DNA from: Lumbricus terrestris
Lineage: Eukaryota > Annelida > Clitellata > Crassiclitellata > Lumbricidae
DNA length: 64,000 nucleotides
Assembly (NCBI GenBank): GCA_949752735.1
Contig: OX457052.1
Location: forward strand, 16,337,149 to 16,401,148
Direction: 5' to 3'
Under the pieces are notes generated by a model. That model was not told the origin of the DNA, searched no databases, and saw only the letters and a list, made by a program, of their open reading frames with translations. How positions within the stretch are numbered: the stretch's first letter is position 1; each line of letters starts with the position of its first letter. Shown piece by piece: positions 56,925 through 64,000 of this stretch. The translations under genes and the position numbers were made by a program.

Positions 56925-57055
56925 CCGACCCTCACAACCCATAACCTGACCTAACCAACCCTCACAACGCCTAAACTGACCTAACCGACCCTCACGACGC
57001 CTAACCTGAACCCTAACCGACGCTCACGACGCCTAATCTGACCCTCACCTACACG
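56925..57055. repeat. imperfect CCTAACC/CCTCACGACG tandem repeat
   Basis: Four degenerate units of about 33-36 bp built on CTAACCGACCCTCACGACGC. Not a telomere repeat. Confidence 0.7.
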
Positions 57056-57169
57056 TCGATCCCCGATACTATAGCTATGCCCTCGAACTAACCCTGTATG
57101 GTATTTATGGATCTTGAACGCATCGTCGGATCAGTATGTATTGTAAAGCTATAATACGGATTTATCTTA

Positions 57170-57245
57170 TTTCATTCATTCATTGCGAAGATTCATATAG
57201 CGCCCCTTAAAGGTTACTACTCAGGAGTGCTCCGGACCCAACCAA
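57170..57245 (-). repeat. 3'-end fragment of the SINE (minus strand)
   Basis: TATAGCGCCCCTTAAAGG and CTCAGGAGTGCTCCGGAC correspond to the inverted 3' end of the tRNA-derived SINE, preceded by a CATT tail. Confidence 0.5.
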
Positions 57246-57357
57246 GACTAAAAGGACGATTTTAGGGCTGCGATAAAACGCATCTGAGCAAACTCACAGG
57301 CATAATGCTTACATTATTACATGCAAATATATGCAAATATATGCAATTAATTATATA

Positions 57358-57941
57358 CAGAGTGCGCCAAAAAAAGATCCCCTAGGTTTGTTGCCAATAT
57401 TTTGACCAAAAGTAAGAATTTTCAAATGAAATTTTACAGGCTTATAGACAATTCATATTTACACATTATGGCCAGATTTCATCAAAATATTTCAAAAGGA
57501 ACAAAAGATACATCACTTTTAGTGAGGTCACCCACCGTTTTTTGACGATTCAAAAACGAAGCGCAACAAAAATTAGGTTTTTTGCCAATATCTTGGTCAA
57601 AAGTAAGAATATCGAAATGAAAATTTTCAGGCCTAAAGACAATTCATATCTGCATATGGTGGTCAGATTTCATCAAAATATTTCAAACAGGACAAAAGTT
57701 ATACCACTTTTAGTGAGGTCACCCACCGTTTTTTGGACTTTTTTGAATCATCAAAAAACGTAGGGTGGCCTCACTAAAAGTGATATAACTTTTGTTCTGT
57801 TTGAAATATTTTTTATGAAATCTGGCCATCAAATGTAAATATGAATTGTCTATTAACGTGTAAAATTTCATTTCAAAATTCTTACTTTTGGTCAAGATAT
57901 TGGCAAAAAACCTAGGGGGGGTATTTTTTTGGCGCACCCTG
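57358..57941. mobile_element. mariner-like fold-back element, short copy (584 bp)
   Basis: Ends CAGAGTGCGCCAAAAAAA and GGCGCACCCTG, each next to TA. Two direct copies of the module (GACCAAAAGTAAGAAT ... CCGTTTTTTGACGATTC) are followed by one inverted copy. It lacks the central unique part of the relative at 29839-31011. Confidence 0.8.
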
Positions 57942-58084
57942 TATAAACAGTGGGAACCCATTCCATACCACGGGGCCAAAAACAGAGAAAACACATGCTG
58001 CTTGTTAAAATCCTACATTTATCAAAAGGCAGGCCTATGTCTTCGTATATATTTGCGTCTATATATAGTACCGGTATACAAACT

Positions 58085-58093
58085 GAGGACTGC

Positions 58094-58126
<33 letters not shown>

Positions 58127-58138
58127 ATATATATATAT
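58085..58138. repeat. TA dinucleotide runs
   Basis: Two (TA)n tracts. Confidence 0.85.
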
Positions 58139-58322
58139 ACTGCAGCCACGAAAGACCAGACTGCATGTCAAGATAATATATATGATAATTGCTTAATATA
58201 GAATAATCCGAGTCGCTTTGGTAGAATTAAAGAGATTATTTAATGAAGGGGTGACATTGCTTCTGCACAAGTTTATATATATATATAAATATAAATATAT
58301 AAATATATATATATATATATAT

Positions 58323-61061
58323 TAGGGTGGCCCTTAAAAATGAAAGTTAAAAATAATCTGCTGGCACCCCTCCAATCTATTTCAATTATGAAGAAAATAA
58401 TTTGTGCAAAAAATCTTTTCAATAGGGCAATATTTAAAGGTGCCCCCCGAGCTCTCAAGTTTCAATAATGTACGAGTACACTTCCAAATTATAATTGGAA
58501 TCGCAATCTGAAATGTTCAGTGCTTTAATACATTCTGTCGGCCTACTAATGTTTGCAATGCATCAACATTTAATATTTAGTACTTACTTACTTATTAAAA
58601 TTACGTGAGCTCCAAAGTTTTAGTCAAATAGCCTATATGCTTGATTAACGTTTCTTGTCTGGTTGAAAAAGGTGGCAATATTTTATGAAGAGTTGTTTAA
58701 TACAAGGAAAGACATTTGATTTTAGTCTACTATTGGAAACATAGGTCTACATTGTCAGACATAGTAAATACGAAATATTACAAATAATTATTCATAATTA
58801 ATTATGCAAACGCGAGGAAAAACAAGTGTCTATCTACTTGGCTCTTGTGAGCCTGAAATTCTTGGAGCAAAGTTGCCATCGTATCGTCAAACTGGATACT
58901 TCATGCATCTACTCAAAGTTGGCAAGCAGACAGTCCGTTATTCCAGTCAACAGGCTATAGAAAAAGCCACTCTATTTTGGAACCGAGCTGGTATACCTGT
59001 AAGAGGTAAAAAGCATTGTATTGACAAGTTGGAGTCGGTGTTCGTGCAATGGAAAGGACTTCAAAAGCATAGACACTGAACAGCTACAGCTCACAAGATT
59101 AAGAAGGAGAAATTTATTGAGAGACTAGATGACCTGTTTGATATTGCCCAAGCAGACGCTCTCACAATGATCTCCATTCCTGAAGACAGAGGCTGTGACA
59201 GTGTGACGTCAAGACTTTGAATATCAACCGAAATTCCATTCAACGTGCCAGGGCGAGCAACAGAACCACCAAATCAAACAGCCTTCAATCCGAATTTCCG
59301 CCTTAGTTCCTTTAACCGTTCATTGGGACGGCAAGTTTCTGGAAGATTTGACATCACGCAAACATGTTGACCGTCTTCCAGTTCTGATCTCAGATGTAGG
59401 AATTGAACAGTTTCTGGGCATTCCAAAACTATCCTCAGGAACAGCCTCAGCTCAAGCATCTCCAGTCGTCCAGTGTTTGAGAGAGTGGAATGTTCAATGT
59501 TCATGATCAGCTTGTTGCTTTGTGCTTTGACACAACAGCCAGCAACGCAGGTCATCGCTCAGGTGCATGTTTCCTAACAGAGCAAGAATTGAATTGAATA
59601 AAGATCTCCTTTTCCTGGCATGTCGACACCATGTTGTGGAACTAATTGCCGGGGCTGCATTCGAAAAACTTCCATTGGAACGTCTACTGGACCTGATGTT
59701 CTTCTTTTCAAGAGGTTCCGAGACCACTGGAAATTCATTGAAAGCGACAAATTTCAGGTAGCCTCGTCAGATCCTTTGGTGGAATCATTGATGGCCCCAC
59801 ACCGTGCTGATATCTTGGAGTTTGCTCATAGACATTTAGCAACTGCACAGCCACGAGACGATTACAGGGAATTTCTCGAGCTCTCAGTTGTCTTTCTTGG
59901 ACGTGTTCCTTCTCGTGGAATTCGGTTTCGAATACTTGGCGCTATGCACCGGGCACGATTGATGGCAAAAGTCATCTATACCATAAAGATGTGGCTCTTT
60001 CGTACTCTGTTCAAGAAGACTGCTGCAGAAGAACGCAGCACTCGTGATATTGCCATCTTTTCAGTTGTTGTCTACCTGAAAGCCTGGATAACTGCGCCAA
60101 TTGCTGTGGGGGCTCCTCTGAATGATTTCACTCTCATGGCAAACCTTCTCACATATCCACATACTACAATTTCTTCTGCTACAAGCAAGAAGCTAGGGCT
60201 TCATCTCTGGTATTTGTCTGAAGAGCTTATTGGACCTGCTCTTTTTGATTCAAGGGCATCCAATGACTCCAAGAAGCTAATGATGGCTGCCATGGAGGAA
60301 GTAGCCCCAGATCATCCGCCTAAACGACCCAGTGTGAAGTCAGATGCATTTCTTGGCACCAGCGGTATGGAACAATTCTGCACAACTAACTCCAAGAAAC
60401 TGTTCCAGGTGCTTGGTCTGCATGGACTATCTGAGATGATGCTTTTCAAAGATCCTGCTCTTTGGGAAGAGCATGAAGCATTTCGAGAAGCACAAGCAGT
60501 ACTCAAAGGGCTGGCTGTCGTCAATGATAGAGCTGAACGAGGTGGGGCACTCATCCAGGACTTAAATAAAAAGCTAACAAAAGATGAGGATCAGCTTAAA
60601 TTTCTCCTGCAGGTTGTCAGTGAGCATCGACGACAGTTCCCTGACTGTACTAAAAGAAATCTCGTGTCAAATTAGTAGAAAGCAGTGATTCCCTCATTTT
60701 ATTGTCCTGCACTGATCATTTACTTCTGTGACCAGCTGAACAGTGAACAATAACTGAATTATAATTGAACAGTAAACACTTGTTTCATTGGCATTGTTGC
60801 ATCACCAGAGTGTATTTTAGTCATCTCTGTAAAACTCTGAGTGACAGTGTGTTGAATATAGTTTGGTTGAAATTGTATGATTCAATTGATCAAATTTGTA
60901 TTAAAGAATAAATTTCGGCGCTCGAGGGGCACCCCTAAATGTTTCGCAATTCCAAAATCCTTTTCAACATAATGTTATTTCTATAATTGGCATGGATTGA
61001 AAGGGTGCCAGACAAAAGTTTACGATTTTTATTTTTTGGCTGTATGCTAAGGGCCACCCTA
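58323..61061 (+). mobile_element. hAT-like DNA transposon, longer copy (2739 bp)
   Basis: Same 14-bp inverted repeats (TAGGGTGGCCCTTA / TAAGGGCCACCCTA) and subterminal sequences as the copy at 10223-12380. It sits within a (TA)n tract, and ATATATAT lies on both sides, consistent with an 8-bp duplication though ambiguous in this sequence. It retains the central region missing from the other copy. Confidence 0.88.
58804..60675 (+). pseudogene. broken hAT-like transposase (copy 2)
   Basis: Starts at an ATG at 58804 (MQTRGKTS). A TGA at 59077-59079 (CGA in the other copy) ends the first segment; a second stop lies at 59218. The central part then switches frame: HWDGKFLEDLTSRKH near 59318 in one frame, FDTTASN near 59523 in another, ACRHHVVEL near 59610, and a 351-codon C-terminal frame (59620-60675). 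The two Asp motifs and the Cys/His motif fit an RNase H-like transposase of hAT type. At least two stops and several frameshifts make it inactive. Its C-terminal half is intact and includes LGLHLWYLSEEL. Confidence 0.78.
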
Positions 61062-61949
61062 ATATATATATATTCATCAACGCCTAAATTAATGCATGAT
61101 TTATTAGCAGTTTCTACCTGTGTAACAGTGTGTATAATGACTGACTCTGTGAAATACAAGACACTGAGCGAGACGAAGCTAATTAAAAATAATACTCTGC
61201 ACTATGGTAATTATCATCTCATGACTGAAAATCTCTTGGAAAGTGTATACATGGCATTTGATATGGATCCATATGAATGATTTACGCTAAGAATAGATGC
61301 CGTTGTGATGCGTGCACTCCTACAAAACATGTGTAGGGTCTACTCATTTTCAGGCTGTCTCATGCGCTCCAAGGGGAGGCCAACATAAATGGCGCCGAAG
61401 TAGTCAATTCATTTCCTACTATAGTATACAAAGAAACGCATGAACAAGAGCATTTCAAGCCCGGTGTTGGGTTTAGGTGAACGGGAAATGACCCGGCAAC
61501 TACCTCAGCTGATAAAAACATGCATGGCGTAAAAAACCTAAGAAAATACTTATGGTTTCGGAGAATGTCAGTTCCTGGTCTATATATATATATATATATA
61601 GGCTATATATATATAAAGCAAAATGCCAAGATGGCGGACAGATGTCGGGAAGGCAAAGAAACTGGGAAAATAAGCCAACAGAGAGCCTATAGTATATATA
61701 TCATTATACATTATACAGCCTGATTATCTGAATCCACGTATTTCTTTTCAGCTGCAGCATGCTGTCCATTACACAGCCAAATAAATTGCAGTATATTGCA
61801 AATAAACTTTATGCCTACCATGACCTTAAATCCCATTTTCCTTCTATTCCGAGCTTTAGTAATATAAAAGCTGCTTTTACACGTAAAAATAAAGTCACCA
61901 TGCATGCAGAGACCTATATAGTTAAATGCACTGTGAGACGTGGCGTATA
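61062..61949. other. non-coding interval with TA runs
   Basis: AT-rich sequence with (TA)n at about 61580-61615. No gene recognised. Confidence 0.45.
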
Positions 61950-61951
61950 TA

Positions 61952-62951
61952 CACCGTGAGGCATAAAAAAGGAAGCCCTAGAAAAATCGTTATTATTTTA
62001 ACAATTTTCAAGCAATGTCAATGAAATTCAGGAAAGTTATAGCTAAATAGCAGGCAATGTAAATAAATTTACAGTTTGTACTCTAACTGTCCGCCTTTAT
62101 CTTCTACGCATGCGCGAAGTCGCTTGCGCCATTCACGCACCGCCGAGTCAATAATTTGCTGGTCAAGATCGTTCCAAGCTTGCATGATTCGCTTCCGAAG
62201 ATCTTCAAGTTCAGACATCATGGACCTTTGTTTTGTTACTTTGTACACCATTTCCTGCATGAATCCCCATATTTTATAATCGACGGGATTAAGATCTGGG
62301 CTGTTAGGGGGCCATAAAGTAAGAATTATGAAGTTAGGAGTTTCATTCGTCAGAAGAGCAACCGTTTCTCGATCTCTGTGCGCTGGAGCACCATCTTGCT
62401 GGCAAATGTAAAATTCAGAGAGTTCTCGAATTTCAGGTGGAAGGCCTACCATGAGTTAAACATCTCGGTAGTATTGGCCGTTGATTTTTACCCCAGGCTC
62501 AACAAAGTGAATTGACGTACGCACCAGAAAAGAAACACCGACTGACACCATCATGGATTTGCTAAACGTCCGATGTGTGTGTAAAAAGCCGTCGGCTGCA
62601 ACATCTCTCTTTCGAGTTCCAACTGCTACATACAGACAATCATTTTGAGTATTGCTATGAGATCCAGGAAATGGTGTACAAAACAACGGTCCGTGATGTT
62701 GAAGATCTTCGGAAGCGAATCATGCAAGCTTGGAACGATCTTGACCAGCGAATTATTGACTCGGCGGTGCGTGAATGGCGCAAGCGACTTCGCGCATGCG
62801 TGGAAGCTAAAGGCAGACAGAGTACAAACTGTAAATTTATTTACAATGCCTGCTATTTAGCTATAACTTTCCTGAATTTCATTGACATTGCTTGAAAATT
62901 GCTAAATAATGACGATTTTTCTAGGGGCTTCCTTTTTTATGCCTCACGGTG
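61952..62951 (-). mobile_element. palindromic mariner-type element (1000 bp)
   Basis: Ends CACCGTGAGGCATAAAAAAG and its inverse, each next to TA. The two arms (about 61952-62262 and 62667-62951) are inverted repeats of about 300 bp, far longer than ordinary mariner ends. Both arms encode the transposase C-terminus (RKRIMQAWNDLDQ, AVREWRKRLRACVE). The centre holds part of the transposase catalytic domain on the minus strand. Confidence 0.85.
62069..62665 (-). pseudogene. mariner-type transposase, N-terminally truncated
   Basis: Read on minus: DCLYVAVGTRKRDVAADGF, SMMVSVGVSF, FVEPGVKINGQYYRDV, then one in-frame TAA (62456-62458), then QQDGAPAHRD, WPPNSPDLNPVDYKIWG and the C-terminal arm. The second Asp (QDG) and last Asp (VDY) have 37 residues between them, a DD37D spacing as in maT-type elements. 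The first catalytic Asp, expected just upstream of DCLYV, is missing because the frame runs into the inverted arm. Inactive. Confidence 0.8.
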
Positions 62952-62953
62952 TA

Positions 62954-63208
62954 TATCCTATTATGTCAGAGCTATAGCGCTCGCCTTTTAAGACAGACAA
63001 CATACAGGTTCTACCGTTCTAGTTACCAGGGTGACGGTTGCTACGCATCGACCTTGAGCATTTCCGAGCAAGCCCTTCACACACAATGTTATTCTTTAGC
63101 ATCATGTTTTAATTAGTGATATTGTAATTATATATTTGAACGTATAACTCTAAAACCTCAGAATCTAAGGATGACTTGCTAAAACATCTGCTGTGGCGTT
63201 TAAAAAAT
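62954..63208. other. interval with a tRNA-like fragment
   Basis: Near 62970 the words GCTATAGCGCTCGCCTTTTA and CAGGTTCTACC resemble A- and B-box-like parts of a tRNA-type SINE head. It is too short and degenerate for a gene. Confidence 0.3.
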
Positions 63209-63920
63209 GTGGCGCCGCACACCGAAATGAGCATTACGTCGGAGATTACACATCAGAGATCAGGGGCGCCCGCAGGCGTACGCGTACAGCAGCGGCGCCC
63301 GCAGACGTACGCACATAGGCAAGTGCGTACAGCGCGATGACCGAAAAGGTATGTTTTGGGGAAATTTTGGGCTGACGACTAAAAAAAAAAAAAAAAGGTC
63401 ATCAGTTTTTTCGGCGGATAGAAAAGGTATGTTTTGGAGGAAATCTTAAGCTGACGACCCAAAAAAAAAAAAAAAAAAAAAAAGGTCATCAGTTTTTTTG
63501 GCGTCCTAACGAAAATTTTTCCCTGTTCGCCCCTCCTTCGAAAATTTCTGTGCGTACAAAAAAAAATCCTGCGGGCGCCGCTGTCAGAGATATTAGAGAA
63601 ATAGTATTTTTATGATTTTTTAATTTTTTGAAAAAGTTACTAAAAAATTTTCAAATTTAAAAAAAATACTTTTCCCAAAAGACAAGTAGCCAAGCTATTT
63701 TAATGCTTTTGATATGCAAATTATTATTTTTAATTAATTAAATTAAATTAATTAATTAATTTAATTGGATCACTTTTTCCCTTGTATCTTCGTCTAGAAT
63801 TAAGCTGGAGCAATACTTTTTGTGTCATTTTGACACCTGAGACAAGGCCTTTGAAATGATGTATCAAACGCAAAATGTTTGAAAATCACCTTAATGCTCA
63901 TTTCGGTGTGCGGCGCCACA
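63209..63920. mobile_element. MITE with long perfect termini, host of a nested MITE
   Basis: A 29-bp inverted repeat begins TGTGGCGCCGCACACCGAA at 63209 and ends with TTCGGTGTGCGGCGCCACA at 63920. Without the nested element it would be about 380 bp. The interior is AT-rich with poly(A/T) stretches. The target duplication is not clear. Confidence 0.8.
63261..63583. mobile_element. hAT-type MITE nested in the MITE at 63209-63920 (323 bp)
   Basis: Ends CAGGGGCGCCCGCAGG and CCTGCGGGCGCCGCTG form imperfect inverted repeats. An exact 8-bp duplication TCAGAGAT lies at 63253-63260 and 63584-63591. The interior contains two copies of a segment with GGTATGTTTTGG, a poly(A) stretch and GGTCATCAGTTTTTT, the shared internal motif. 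Confidence 0.87.
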
Positions 63921-64000
63921 AATATTATGAGAGAATACAAGATTTAGATTTTAGACTAATAAACTTCCGTTTAATAAAGCTTCTTTTAATTAGATTTCGT

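Noticed and set aside
56925..57055. Internal telomere repeats
   Set aside because: CTAACC words occur in degenerate 33-36-bp units, not as a pure hexamer array.

Overview
This is a eukaryotic (animal) genomic window, dominated by transposable elements and tandem repeats. The host group is not certain. A Gmr1-type Ty3/gypsy element, hAT, mariner, non-LTR and tRNA-SINE families and very many simple repeats suggest a marine invertebrate, perhaps a deuterostome; that is inference. Only one host-like gene stands out: an intronless 343-codon ORF at 873-1904, whose C-terminal part looks like a divergent small heat shock (alpha-crystallin/p23-like) fold.

Layout. 0-9 kb: the candidate gene among hAT-type MITEs. 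Each MITE has a checkable 8-bp target duplication (50-328, 2141-2485, 4027-4238, 4622-5638, 7986-8219). The same stretch has an RTE-like LINE insertion with a 17-bp duplication and a decayed LINE on the minus strand. 10.2-12.4 kb: a hAT element copy with an internal deletion. 12.6-13.9 kb: a pure purine GGAA tract. 14-16 kb: a tRNA-derived SINE and the 3' end of a LINE. 17.4-24.8 kb: a structurally complete LTR retrotransposon on the minus strand. It has 557-bp LTRs differing at one position, a CCCGT target duplication, a primer site, a polypurine tract and one uninterrupted 1882-codon Gag-Pol ORF. Integrase precedes reverse transcriptase. It is nested inside an older MITE.

25-35 kb: MITE remnants, microsatellites, a fold-back element (29839-31011) and SINE copies. 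35.5-48.0 kb: a 12.5-kb AT-rich satellite with a 31-bp unit. 48-54.6 kb: simple repeats, a 934-bp element holding an 86-bp array, and two GC-rich islands that may hold exons. 57.4-63.9 kb: a second fold-back element, a longer second copy of the hAT element, a palindromic mariner derivative, and a MITE nested within another MITE.

How the parts relate: the autonomous-looking element is the Gmr1-type retrotransposon. The hAT and mariner copies are defective, and most MITEs are non-autonomous insertions dependent on enzymes encoded elsewhere. Nested insertions give a relative chronology. The one-mismatch LTRs make the retrotransposon one of the youngest insertions here.
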